From assembly GCA_938083195.1 (NCBI GenBank), contig CALKCK010000009.1:62001-126000 (forward strand): 64,000 bases of DNA, written 5' to 3'. The notes under the pieces are model-generated. The model did not search any database. It worked only from the letters and a program-made list of their open reading frames with translations, and was not told where the DNA came from. Of this stretch, positions 9,821 to 18,465 are shown piece by piece. The first letter of the stretch is position 1; every line of letters begins with the position of its first letter. Position numbers and translations under genes: made by a program. Source of the DNA: an uncultured Pirellulaceae bacterium. Lineage in GTDB: Bacteria > Planctomycetota > Planctomycetia > Pirellulales > Pirellulaceae.

Positions 9821-9859
9821 TCGAGAAACTTTCGTTTGCGATAGTTCTATTTGATAGTT

Positions 9860-11056
9860 CTATTTAAATCGACTGAATACGCCCGAGGCAGTCTCCTCAG
9901 TTGCTTGAGGAACCCCCACTGGCACCGGCTGCAAATCACAGGCTATCCCCGCTTTCGCCAGCTTCGACGGTAACGAGTAGGAACGAATCGCATTGGGCCT
10001 ACCCGGTAAATTTGCGGGCGAGCCTTTGAATTTTTCAATCATCTTCACCATCTCCGGATTCTGCCGGTCAACTCCCTTTTCATCATTCTGCTTCAACCAG
10101 TCATAGCCGCCGACGCAAACATAACTCTCATAACGATCATGAAACTCATACGCCTCAACCCCTTGCTTCCTCAAATAGTCGGTAAGTACGGTCGCTTTTT
10201 TCGCTGCATTGACCAGCTTGCTCTCCGTTTGCGGCGAGCCATTCTTTTTTCGCCAACTTTCTTCAGCACGGGTCTGCGCGATTTCTTCGAGTTCCATCGT
10301 AGAATCCCCGCTGAAAGAAGCAATTTTCACCGTATACATGCTCTTGTTCTTCAGCAGGCTGTATTTCGAACCTCGGTTCCAACTAATGACAACGTCGTCA
10401 GTTTTTCGAGCTTGAAAATACTCATCGGGGAGCATGGGGTTAGGCATCATAAATGCCGCCTTCATTGGCCCTTTAATTCGGTCGTTAGGATCATCACTCT
10501 TCAACATCGAAAAATTCCGCCAAGCACGTAAAACCGAGGTCGAATCTTTTTCAATACCCACTTTGTCGTAAGTAACCATCGACTCTGGCTTCAAGGTTTT
10601 GATCATCGTAAGAGTTTTCTGAGCGCGGTTGTCCTCGACCGAAGCAAACTCGCCAACCAGAACCGCCGTCTCGGTGATCTGAGATGCACTTGCCGGTTTC
10701 ATTCGTTTGGGACGCAGTCGCTTCTGACCACCATCCTCGAAAACCTCAAACCCTAACCCCTGATCGGCGACAATCGGATTTAGATCGAATTCATGGACGT
10801 AAACGTATGTCTTCAAGCGATGCTGGTCACTTAATTCAGCTGCCAGTCGTTGAGCCTGCTGCTTGCCATCTTCGCCAACAAACGAAGCACACATGATCAA
10901 CCACGGCCCCGCTTTTTTAGTTAGCTCCCTCGACTCACCAGATTGACCTTCAGATTTCTTACTTCCAAAAGGCAGCTTAAACCGTTGGGCGCTGGCCGAT
11001 TGAGAAAATACTGCAACGGCAAGCAATCCAATAATACACAGTCGAATTGTTCTCAT
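9860..11056 (-). CDS. Exported protein with two SPOR-like segments
   Basis: Function not recognised. The 398-residue protein starts at an ATG preceded by AGGAG and has a classic signal peptide (MRTIRLCIIGLLAVAVFSQS, cleavage near ASA-QR). Two stretches resemble SPOR domains, the peptidoglycan-binding fold with a strand-helix-strand pattern: GPWLIMCASFVGEDGKQQAQ at about 50-90, and MYTVKIASFSGDSTMELEEI at about 240, which continues to YLRKQGVEAYEFHDRYESYV. The rest is charged and without clear domains. If the reading is right the protein acts at the cell wall or in the periplasm; a SPOR search would decide. It has its own terminator and appears monocistronic. Confidence 0.8.
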   Translation of the reverse strand: MRTIRLCIIGLLAVAVFSQSASAQRFKLPFGSKKSEGQSGESRELTKKAGPWLIMCASFVGEDGKQQAQRLAAELSDQHRLKTYVYVHEFDLNPIVADQGLGFEVFEDGGQKRLRPKRMKPASASQITETAVLVGEFASVEDNRAQKTLTMIKTLKPESMVTYDKVGIEKDSTSVLRAWRNFSMLKSDDPNDRIKGPMKAAFMMPNPMLPDEYFQARKTDDVVISWNRGSKYSLLKNKSMYTVKIASFSGDSTMELEEIAQTRAEESWRKKNGSPQTESKLVNAAKKATVLTDYLRKQGVEAYEFHDRYESYVCVGGYDWLKQNDEKGVDRQNPEMVKMIEKFKGSPANLPGRPNAIRSYSLPSKLAKAGIACDLQPVPVGVPQATEETASGVFSRFK

Positions 11057-11406
11057 CTCTTTCTCCTGACATTCGTGCCGCCAACGATCGCAATCAGTGC
11101 TTTATTTCAAGGCGGTTTTCATCACGGCGGGACGGTACCAAACCAGTAAAACTTGAGCCAGACCAATTTAAATCCGAAAAAAAAACCAAACCCAACGCGG
11201 TTTCAAAAGCTAAAGGCAAAAATCCCACCAAAAAGCCAAATATTCGCTTGAAAATTTTGCATCGTCATAACAAATACCTTAAAATCTCGAAAAGTGGTGT
11301 CTAATGGACACATATCTAACATTGGCGCAGTCGCACAAGTAACGGTGAGAATCAACCCACTGTCTAATTGACTTGCGATTGCAAAGACAATTTCGAGGTT
11401 GAAGAA
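11057..11406. other. Divergent intergenic region
   Basis: A 350-base A-rich gap between the exported SPOR-like protein (minus) and the HTH gene (plus). It should hold both promoters. I see no clear hexamers, hairpin or small gene. Confidence 0.55.
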
Positions 11407-12567
11407 ATGCAATACAGTTTCCGTCTCGCTGAGCTTTTAGGGCACGTTCCCGATCCGAGAAAACGGCCCGGTACAATTAAGGCAATTGTTGAGTACACCG
11501 GCTTGGATCGTCATCAGGTCGCCGCGCTTCTCAAAAACGAAGTTAAGTACATTCCCCTGAAGGCACTATCAAGGTTATGTGATTTCCTGATTGAACACGG
11601 CCACGCCACCGCTGATCAACTTCCCGGCGCCCTGTTCTCGGTCGAACCAGAGAACTTCTGGGAATTGCTAGCCAGACGCCGGCGTTTGGAAATGTGCGTG
11701 GGCGTTCGAAAGGATGTCAGCGCAGAAAACCCCGACGTCTCGTTCGTCGTGGCCTCCGACTCTGTTTTGCTTGGCGAGATTCTCAATGGTGTCACCACGC
11801 TTGGCGGCACCGCTAAATTGAGAAAGTCGGATGGCAACATGTCCATGATGACGTCCGACTCACTTCCCCACCCCGAACACCTGAAACAATCGCTCGTTTG
11901 GAGTCCAGGCCAGGCGGATGAGCAGGAGGTCATTCGACGGGCCTCGATGGTCTACAACGAGTTCTCCGAATCCAAAGGCGATAAAGCGCTCATTGGAATT
12001 GGTAGTACCAAAAGCAATCCCGTCGTTGAAATCGTGCTTTCTAAAGCATTCAACTGTGATCCTTTTGAGAGCCAAGACAATGTCAGCGACGCGTCCCAAA
12101 GAGCACTTCCCTTTTTCATGAGATACCGGGACAACGACCCTCACATTCCATCTTGTTTTGCTGGTCTAAACCTCAGTGAGAACGATAAAACACTTGACGC
12201 TGGACTTTATTATGAAAACGAACAAGGCGTTTGGAATCGTTTCGGAAGCGATAACCCCAAAGAAGAAGTTGCGTTCGTATTTTACGTCCATCGAGAATCC
12301 CAAGGCCGTTTAGAGATGGTGCTTGGCGGATTTTCCGGGCGAGCGACGCGGCTTTTAGCTCGAGCACTCGCCACTCGCGCTGAAGATTTCTGGCCGCCCA
12401 TTTACGAAATGCAAGGAATTCAAGTAGGCGGCTTCATGGTTAAATTTACAATGCCGACCAGTAAGAAAGAAACTGACATCTTGCGAACCGACCTCGTCGC
12501 AACAACCGAAGTTACAAAGATCCCGCGGGAAGCGTTTGTGCGTCGATTGGAACGCGGAAAAACGTAA
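11407..12567 (+). CDS. HTH DNA-binding protein with uncharacterised C-terminal domain
   Basis: A 386-residue protein from the ATG at 11407, which has a GAGG-type ribosome site about 10 bases upstream (a longer frame begins at 11368). The N-terminus reads as a helix-turn-helix: RPGTIKAIVEYTGLDRHQVA followed by IPLKALSRLCDFLIEHG, similar to Xre/Cro-type domains. Residues ~95-385 form a large globular domain with segments such as VSFVVASDSVLLGEILNGVT and RLEMVLGGFSGRATRLLARA, which I cannot assign. It is probably a transcriptional regulator with a sensor-like C-terminus. No obvious target operator was found. Confidence 0.7.
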   Translation: MQYSFRLAELLGHVPDPRKRPGTIKAIVEYTGLDRHQVAALLKNEVKYIPLKALSRLCDFLIEHGHATADQLPGALFSVEPENFWELLARRRRLEMCVGVRKDVSAENPDVSFVVASDSVLLGEILNGVTTLGGTAKLRKSDGNMSMMTSDSLPHPEHLKQSLVWSPGQADEQEVIRRASMVYNEFSESKGDKALIGIGSTKSNPVVEIVLSKAFNCDPFESQDNVSDASQRALPFFMRYRDNDPHIPSCFAGLNLSENDKTLDAGLYYENEQGVWNRFGSDNPKEEVAFVFYVHRESQGRLEMVLGGFSGRATRLLARALATRAEDFWPPIYEMQGIQVGGFMVKFTMPTSKKETDILRTDLVATTEVTKIPREAFVRRLERGKT

Positions 12568-12641
12568 TCCAACCCCCAATCGTTCACCCCTCGCGTCATC
12601 AATTTCACACGACGTTTAACAAATCATCATAGTATCAATAC

Positions 12642-13013
12642 ATGCTTACCCAATTTTCCGTAGGCCAAATCTGGACTTACACCACTCGCGACTGCGAACC
12701 CGATTCACGAATGACCATTGTCCGGCTCGATGAAGACCCCGATTTCGGTACGATCGTCCATGTCTTTGTGTCTGGCGTTTCTATTCCCAACACGCAAGCT
12801 CCTGGCGGTATCACAACATTCATCGCGCACCTTCCCTATTCCGAAGAAGCGTTGGAGAAATGCGTACTCCAACTCGATGGAGAATCCACTGAGTTACCCG
12901 ACTACGAAGAGGCCTACCAACTTTGGCGAACAGCATTTGAGTCGGACGAAGCAGGCGTATTTGATGATCCGGTCAGCGAAGTAATTGCCTCCATGGCAAC
13001 CTTCGCCGATTAG
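12642..13013 (+). CDS. Small conserved protein of unknown function
   Basis: A soluble acidic protein of 123 residues starting MLTQFSVGQIWTYTTRDCEP, with PGGITTFIAHLPYSEEALEK and ELPDYEEAYQLWRTAF. The opening (F-VG-IW-Y-TR) looks like a family of short bacterial proteins that I have seen only as hypothetical. No signal peptide, metal site or catalytic motif is visible. It lies 74 bases downstream of the HTH gene on the same strand, so the two may be co-transcribed. Confidence 0.65.
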   Translation: MLTQFSVGQIWTYTTRDCEPDSRMTIVRLDEDPDFGTIVHVFVSGVSIPNTQAPGGITTFIAHLPYSEEALEKCVLQLDGESTELPDYEEAYQLWRTAFESDEAGVFDDPVSEVIASMATFAD

Positions 13014-13046
13014 CGGACTCCAGAGTTGTTCCTCCGAACTCGACAA

Positions 13047-13808
13047 TTATCGTGGTACCATTCGGATTCGTGTGATGATTAAGTCTGAATTGGGGTCAAT
13101 CTCTTTGGCAATCAACGCCAACGTTGGACGTTCCGGTTTATCAAGTCGCACCATCAACTGCTCGGTAAAATCGGAATCCTGTGGGAGCGCATAAAACGTG
13201 ACGGGCCGTCGATCTCCTAAACAAATATCAAGACTGCCTTCATATTTAGAGCGGTATGTGATGTAACAACGGAAATAACCGGTCCTCCGATCTTGAATCC
13301 CTAAGTCCCACCTCGCCTCGCTATCGTTGGACCAATTGCTAATCCCGGAACTCCTTGCTTCACAACCAGCGACCTTCGCAGAACGGATCGGTAAATTAAA
13401 ACTGCCATCAGACTCCTGCCTGACGGTTAGCTTCGAAAACTCAGGCTTGCCTGCATCCACCGCCTCAGAACTCTCAACGTTTAGATCCACAACGTTTAGA
13501 TCCACAACTTCGGCCGGCTCCAATTCGACTGCAGAGGTCGCCTCCGAACCCTCAATCGCCCCAGTCTCACTAAGTGGGTCAATTCGAGCCGAGTTATTTT
13601 GATTTGAGGGATCCCCCTCACCAGACTCTTCCTCGCTGGAAAGCAACAGCACGGTCACGGTCATCGCAATCACGCCCGTTGAAAGCAAGAACATAATGAC
13701 CCGGATATCGAACAGATCATGAATCCAAGGCTTGAGTTCTTCACCTAGTTCATCCGTGCCAGAAGTAGAAGATTCAGACATCGACTGGTCAGTTTGATTT
13801 TCTTCCAT
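13047..13808 (-). CDS. Single-pass membrane protein with acidic linker
   Basis: Function not recognised. The 253-residue protein has a Ser/Thr/Glu-rich cytoplasmic N-terminus, one transmembrane helix at about 36-57 (IRVIMFLLSTGVIAMTVTVL), then an acidic linker, then a C-terminal domain (~125-253) with alternating strands such as RTGYFRCYITYRSKYEGSLD, possibly a beta-sandwich facing the periplasm. The linker contains a perfect 15-base tandem duplication that repeats VDLNV. It converges on the small gene ending at 13013. Confidence 0.65.
   Translation of the reverse strand: MEENQTDQSMSESSTSGTDELGEELKPWIHDLFDIRVIMFLLSTGVIAMTVTVLLLSSEEESGEGDPSNQNNSARIDPLSETGAIEGSEATSAVELEPAEVVDLNVVDLNVESSEAVDAGKPEFSKLTVRQESDGSFNLPIRSAKVAGCEARSSGISNWSNDSEARWDLGIQDRRTGYFRCYITYRSKYEGSLDICLGDRRPVTFYALPQDSDFTEQLMVRLDKPERPTLALIAKEIDPNSDLIITRIRMVPR
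13476..13505 (-). repeat. 15-base in-frame tandem duplication
   Basis: Two identical adjacent copies of AACGTTTAGATCCAC lie inside the linker of the membrane protein at 13047-13808, encoding VDLNV twice. Confidence 0.95.
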
Positions 13809-14257
13809 CCGCTTATCTTTAACCTTCCAACTGATTTACAGATTAATCTCAACAATTATTTTGGATCTCAAGCAGTGCCTGATTTCAAAGGTGGCCTTTT
13901 CATAGCATGCATTTGCCACGCAATCAAAGAATGCCATCACTCTCACTCGGTATCAATCCCCTTCCGCCAATTAATAAAAATTCTACTCGAGTGTTGCCAA
14001 AGGTTGACCCTTAGGACGCTTTAACCGTATTGAATTTAGATCATTCTCGGGCGAGAAACACCCTTTATAAGTCGATTAAATCAATGTTATCTATCTTTCG
14101 AACAACCCTCGCCTCCAATCGCCACTCCGTTTAGACCAGTCTAACTTTAATTCAAAAATTGATTGCCATGATGATCCGGAGCCTACAAGTCGTTCCGATT
14201 TTAACGCTCAAATAGAGCACGATTTGTAATCAATTAACGATCCTTCAAACCGTTCTA
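13809..14257. other. Intergenic region with no visible feature
   Basis: About 450 A+T-rich bases between a minus-strand membrane protein and the short gene before xerC. I see no gene, terminator or clear promoter. The true start of the downstream gene may lie within this stretch. Confidence 0.5.
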
Positions 14258-14650
14258 TTGAGAGAGCGATTTGCTGCCGATGAAAGCAGTGGGATTCGAA
14301 GTAATCGAAATCCCAATCGCACGACTCGGGTCGCTCGGCCCGAACCATCACCGACGGGGGCAAATGTGTCACAGGACATCAACGTAGTAGCATTGGTAAA
14401 AGGCGAGGAACGCTACATATTTTTGTTTAATGACAAAAAGAAGGGCGAAACACTTCGCACGCTTGGACGCTACGCTTCCGACGGAAAACTTAGTTTCTCG
14501 TGGTACGACGCTGCGGTCTTGAGCCAAAAAGTTCGGAATATTCAAAAAACCGAGACTCCTTCGGAACCGTCTCCGGGTCGTTTTGCCGCTCCGCACCTTG
14601 GGGATTTGTTCTCCAACGAGGATCTCTTCTCAGGGGAAGACAACTTCTAA
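14258..14650 (+). CDS. Small hypothetical protein upstream of xerC
   Basis: A frame of 130 residues with no ATG: the best visible start is a TTG at 14258, so the N-terminus is uncertain. The middle (VVALVKGEERYIFLFNDKKK followed by LRTLGRYASDGKLSFSWYDA) reads like a real structured segment with strand-turn-strand character; the ends are Pro/Ser-rich. No family recognised. It sits 32 bases ahead of xerC on the same strand, suggesting co-transcription. Confidence 0.5.
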   Translation: MRERFAADESSGIRSNRNPNRTTRVARPEPSPTGANVSQDINVVALVKGEERYIFLFNDKKKGETLRTLGRYASDGKLSFSWYDAAVLSQKVRNIQKTETPSEPSPGRFAAPHLGDLFSNEDLFSGEDNF

Positions 14651-14682
14651 ACGCCTGAGTGGTTTAGTCGTACACAAAACTG

Positions 14683-15639
14683 GTGATCTTTCTTGTAGAT
14701 ACCGTGGTCCAATACAGGAGCGACCTCGATTTGGAAAAATCCATCCCCCGCTTTCTCCGCTATCTGAACGTCGAGCGCAACTGTTCTGAGTTGACGATTA
14801 AGTCATATCGAGAAGACCTGGAACTTCTTTATGGTTTTTTGTGCGACACACTCACGTCGAGCCCTAGACCTTCGAAGATCACCCCTTTGGATTTGCGAAA
14901 ATACGTCTCTGCTCTTCATGAGTCAGGCTACGCCAAAAGTTCGATTTCGCGACGCCTTGCCTCGATGCGAAGTTACTTCAAATTTTGTCAGCGTGAAGGG
15001 TTATGCGAAACCAATCCTGCCAAACCGCTGAGAAACCCGCGACGTGAGCGAAAACTTCCGCACTTCCTCACAGGCTCGGAAATCGGTCAACTTCTATCAG
15101 CACCGTCAAAAAAAGAACCGTTAGGATTACGAGATCGGGCGATCCTCGAAACCCTTTATTCGGCGGGTTTGCGTGTCAGCGAATTAGTGGGGGTAAATCT
15201 TGACGATCTCGATCTCGAAGATGGGTTGGTCCGCGTGCGCGGAAAAGGAAAACGAGAACGTCTTGCGCCGCTAGGTAGTTTCGCCATGAAAGCGTTGCGT
15301 TCGTGGCTCCAAAAGCGAATTCCCGCTCGTGGGTTAAGTAAAGAGGAAGCGGCCGCTGTTTTCTTAAACAAATTTGGAAAACGACTTACAACTCGAAGCG
15401 TTGCGAGAATGCTGGAAAAGTACCTTAAAATAACAGGTCTGGACTTACGTACTTCCCCCCATACACTCCGGCACAGCTTCGCGACTCACCTCCTTGATCG
15501 CGGAGCCGATATCCGAAGTGTCCAGGAATTACTGGGACACAAAAGCTTGGTCACAACTCAGATCTATACGCACGTCAGCACCGCAGGATTACGACAGGCT
15601 TACGAGAGAGCCCACCCCCGTGCGCGAAAAAATGCCTAA
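14683..15639 (+). CDS. xerC: Tyrosine site-specific recombinase XerC
   Basis: A tyrosine recombinase of 318 residues. The N-terminal SAM-like core-binding domain contains ERNCSELTIKSYREDLELLY. Catalytic residues are R164 (AGLRVSELVG), K188 (RGKGKRER), H260-x-x-R263 (HTLRHSFATHL), H286 (LLGHKSLVTT) and the nucleophile Y295 (QIYTHVS). The ending (AYERAHPRA) resembles XerC rather than XerD. It should resolve chromosome dimers at dif together with a partner recombinase. The start is a GTG at 14683; another GTG at 14704 is possible. No integron or phage genes are nearby, which supports the housekeeping role. Confidence 0.9.
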   Translation: MIFLVDTVVQYRSDLDLEKSIPRFLRYLNVERNCSELTIKSYREDLELLYGFLCDTLTSSPRPSKITPLDLRKYVSALHESGYAKSSISRRLASMRSYFKFCQREGLCETNPAKPLRNPRRERKLPHFLTGSEIGQLLSAPSKKEPLGLRDRAILETLYSAGLRVSELVGVNLDDLDLEDGLVRVRGKGKRERLAPLGSFAMKALRSWLQKRIPARGLSKEEAAAVFLNKFGKRLTTRSVARMLEKYLKITGLDLRTSPHTLRHSFATHLLDRGADIRSVQELLGHKSLVTTQIYTHVSTAGLRQAYERAHPRARKNA

Positions 15640-15672
15640 TCGGTAGTTTGCCGGCCAAACCCCTCATCCGCT

Positions 15673-16725
15673 TTAAGGATTCTTATCCGCCGGATTCCCT
15701 GGTGTTACCGAGCGGTCTTTCCCAGAGATTCGATCCGAAATAATAGATTTTAAATCGACTCCCTCTTGCTGCCGCGCAGCAATTTCGTTGGGCGTCATCG
15801 CAATCTTGCCATTCCCAGTGAGTAGCCACAAGGAAGGAACAGACCGCACGCCGTAATTAAAGAGCACGGGATGCTCAAGCCCTTGAGTCATTCCATGAGG
15901 GCCCGCTAATTGGTTCGTCTTGATCAACTCAATTGCAGATTTTGGTTGGTCGTCGACATTAATGGACAACAAACGAAGATCGTGCTTCTCTTTTAATGCC
16001 GTGTACATTTCTTGAACCCTCTGCTGATCTGAAGTCACATCCACGCGTGCAGTCGTCCAAAAATTTAGCAGTAAAAACTTCCCGTCGAATCCATCAAATT
16101 TAATTTTCTCGGCACCACTGATGCTGGACAATTCAAACGGAGGGGCAACGTCTCCCGTTTTTAATAAAGGAGTAATCTCGACTTGAAGTGGCGGCAATGA
16201 AACTTCGTCAACATCTTCAAGAATTTCAATTTGAGCAAAAAGCTCAAACACATAGGCTGTCTTGTCAATCTGATGATCCAATCTCGCGGCCAGCGAGTAA
16301 GTCCCAACGGGAACATCGTAAACAACAAAACGCCCTTCCGAATCAAATTTAATATCAAAAACCCTCGCCTGCTTCAAAAGAGCCGCCCGCTGCTCAAGAT
16401 ATTTCTTCCCCTCTTTCGACGCCACAAATTTCTCTGACCAAGCAAGCTTGTCTGCAATGTCCCATTCATCGAATTTCGCGGGAAAATCCGGTAGTGGCCA
16501 TTCAACTTGCTCCTTGAGCGTCGCCTTTAACTGGTTGAACGGAACAGCCAGCGTTAAGCCATCCCAAGATTTCCGATTGGCCTTGGAATATTCAATTTTC
16601 CCGCGAACTACCGCATCCTCACCTAACGCCACCGCCGGAATGAAAAACATCATCACGAAAACAGCCAACAACCCTCCACCCGATCTTTGCGACCAAACCC
16701 GAGTATTTGAACGGGACAACTGCAT
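15673..16725 (-). CDS. Exported thioredoxin-fold protein lacking the CxxC
   Basis: An exported protein of 350 residues; the N-terminal hydrophobic segment GGGLLAVFVMMFFIPAVALG is a signal peptide or anchor. Residues ~120-190 look like a carboxypeptidase-regulatory-type beta domain (GRFVVYDVPVGTYSLAARL). From ~205 a redoxin/AhpC-TSA-like domain follows: KTGDVAPPFELSSISG, KFLLLNFWTTARVDV, LRLLSINVDD, YGVRSVPSLWLLTGNGKIA with the cis-Pro segment. Where redox-active relatives have WCxxC, this protein has WTTARVD, so both cysteines are gone and thiol-disulfide chemistry is unlikely. It probably has a structural or binding role in the periplasm. It converges on xerC. Confidence 0.8.
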   Translation of the reverse strand: MQLSRSNTRVWSQRSGGGLLAVFVMMFFIPAVALGEDAVVRGKIEYSKANRKSWDGLTLAVPFNQLKATLKEQVEWPLPDFPAKFDEWDIADKLAWSEKFVASKEGKKYLEQRAALLKQARVFDIKFDSEGRFVVYDVPVGTYSLAARLDHQIDKTAYVFELFAQIEILEDVDEVSLPPLQVEITPLLKTGDVAPPFELSSISGAEKIKFDGFDGKFLLLNFWTTARVDVTSDQQRVQEMYTALKEKHDLRLLSINVDDQPKSAIELIKTNQLAGPHGMTQGLEHPVLFNYGVRSVPSLWLLTGNGKIAMTPNEIAARQQEGVDLKSIISDRISGKDRSVTPGNPADKNP

Positions 16726-17060
16726 TTCAAACCACCAAAAAAATTATAGAAAAACCGGAAAGGCGATGATCTTACCAGAAAACGCCACCCTTCAAGGCTA
16801 TTTATCCCCACCGCGATCGTCAACGAGAACTCCCCCTAATCGCTCAGGTTGATGCTTTGGTTTAACGATTTAACGGATTAGCGTTAAATCCAGTTGAAAT
16901 TCGAAGGATTTATCAGCAGATCGCCTCTTGGTAGTTGACCATTAGGCCGCCGAAAAATTAGACTCTCAAGCTTGCATGAACCAGCGTTTCCTGGGGATTG
17001 CCGATTAACTTGCCAACCGCTTCATAAGCGGCGTTTCACTTATTGCCTGAGGAGATCAGG
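16726..17060 (+). other. Intergenic region upstream of purA
   Basis: About 335 bases between a minus-strand exported protein and purA, so both promoters must lie here. It holds a perfect inverted repeat (listed separately) and the purA ribosome site TGAGGAG at 17048-17054, six bases before the GTG start. Confidence 0.7.
16867..16890. repeat. Perfect inverted repeat upstream of purA
   Basis: Arms GATTTAACG and CGTTAAATC, nine bases each and fully complementary, are separated by GATTAG. No T-run follows on either strand, so a terminator is unlikely. Location about 170 bases before purA would suit an operator or an RNA hairpin. Confidence 0.85.
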
Positions 17061-18389
17061 GTGCCTGGACAGTGTGTAATTGGATTGCAGTGGGGTGACG
17101 AAGCCAAAGGAAAATTGGTCGACTTACTAACCGATGGAAAAGATCTTGTCGTTCGTTATCAAGGCGGAGCCAATGCTGGCCATACCGTCGTGATCGGAGA
17201 CGATGTCTACAAACTCCACCATATTCCCAGCGGAATTATTAACGAAGGTGTCTTGAACTTGATCACCCCGGGAGTGGTGATCAATCCACCAACGATTCTC
17301 AAGGAAATCAATTCGCTTGCGGAACGCGGAATTGATGTCTCCACTCGAATGAAGATCAGCCAGCGTGCCCACGTTGTCATGCCGTGGCACATCCTCGAAG
17401 ACAAAATGTGGAATCAACTGGTTTCCGGTGAAGACAACATTGGAACGACGCTGCGAGGCATTGGGCCTTGCTATGCTGACAAAATTGGACGTAGTTTTGC
17501 AATTCGCATGGGAGACTTAATCCAACCTGACTTTGCAGAGCGCGTTCGAAAAATTGTTGCGGTTAAAAAGAAAGTTCTCTCGGCGGCATCGGGCAACAAC
17601 GAAACAGAACTCGACGCCGAGGCAATCATCACGGAATACCAAGCGTACGCCCAACAACTCGAGCCAATGATTACCGACACGAATCGAATCTTGCTCGACG
17701 CTGTCGATGACAACAAAGATATACTTTTCGAAGGAGCTCAGGGCTCACTATTAGACATCGACCATGGCACCTTTCCGTTCGTCACCAGCAGCAACAGCTC
17801 GGGTGTAGGTATCTCGACAGGCTCGGGTGTCCCTGGGAACTGGATCGAAAAAGTCATCGGTGTCACCAAGAGCTACGCGACCCGTGTTGGTGGAGGCCCC
17901 TTCCCAACCGAGCAGGATAACGAAAAAGGGCAACACATCCGCGACATGGGCAACGAGTACGGTACGACCACCGGACGGCCTCGCCGATGTGGCTGGTTTG
18001 ATGCTGTAGCTGCCCGCTACACCGCCCGTCTCGGTGGTGCTACCTCCGTTGCATTGACAATGCTTGATGTTCTCAGTGAACTTGAAGCAATCGATGTCTG
18101 CGTAGCCTATGAAATCGATGGAGAGCGAATCGAGCACTTTCCTGCCAACGTCAATGATCTCCGGAGATTAACACCGGTATACGAATCGTTACCTGGCTGG
18201 CAAATCGACGTAACTGGCGCTCGTTCGCTGGACGACTTACCGCTCAATGCGGTTCGCTACGCTCGTAAAATCGAAACCTTAATTGGCCGCCCCATCGAGT
18301 TCATTTCGGTAGGCCCCGACCGAGCCCAAACGATTCGCATTTCCCAGAACGAATCCTTAGAGGATTACCTAAACGCGAAAGCGGTTTGA
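17061..18389 (+). CDS. purA: Adenylosuccinate synthetase
   Basis: PurA makes adenylosuccinate from IMP, GTP and aspartate, the first committed step to AMP. With the GTG at 17061 the protein has 442 residues and begins [20 protein letters not shown], containing the catalytic Asp and the P-loop-like GDEAKGK (most relatives have GDEGKGK). [10 protein letters not shown] provides the catalytic His. [13 protein letters not shown] and [13 protein letters not shown] are further family signatures. A TTG frame from 17043 would swallow the ribosome site, so the GTG is preferred. uppS follows after 76 bases on the same strand. Confidence 0.96.
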   Translation: MPGQCVIGLQWGDEAKGKLVDLLTDGKDLVVRYQGGANAGHTVVIGDDVYKLHHIPSGIINEGVLNLITPGVVINPPTILKEINSLAERGIDVSTRMKISQRAHVVMPWHILEDKMWNQLVSGEDNIGTTLRGIGPCYADKIGRSFAIRMGDLIQPDFAERVRKIVAVKKKVLSAASGNNETELDAEAIITEYQAYAQQLEPMITDTNRILLDAVDDNKDILFEGAQGSLLDIDHGTFPFVTSSNSSGVGISTGSGVPGNWIEKVIGVTKSYATRVGGGPFPTEQDNEKGQHIRDMGNEYGTTTGRPRRCGWFDAVAARYTARLGGATSVALTMLDVLSELEAIDVCVAYEIDGERIEHFPANVNDLRRLTPVYESLPGWQIDVTGARSLDDLPLNAVRYARKIETLIGRPIEFISVGPDRAQTIRISQNESLEDYLNAKAV

Positions 18390-18465
18390 TTACCCTGCCG
18401 TAGACCTCAAACGATGTTATCGATTTAGAATTCACTCGCAGTTTTCAATTGCAGTTTCAGACTTC

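Larger units (their letters stand above)
9346..9859. other. Intergenic region upstream of rpmI
   Basis: No convincing gene. A plus-strand frame at 9544-9753 has no recognisable product. The stretch holds the candidate rpmI promoter and, at its far end, the terminator of the neighbouring minus-strand gene. I see no L20-leader-like structure, but this cannot be excluded by eye. Confidence 0.6.

Noticed and set aside
14683-15639. Tyrosine recombinase as a sign of an integron or genomic island
   Set aside because: The sequence reads as XerC and there are no cassettes, attachment sites, phage genes or composition shift around it.
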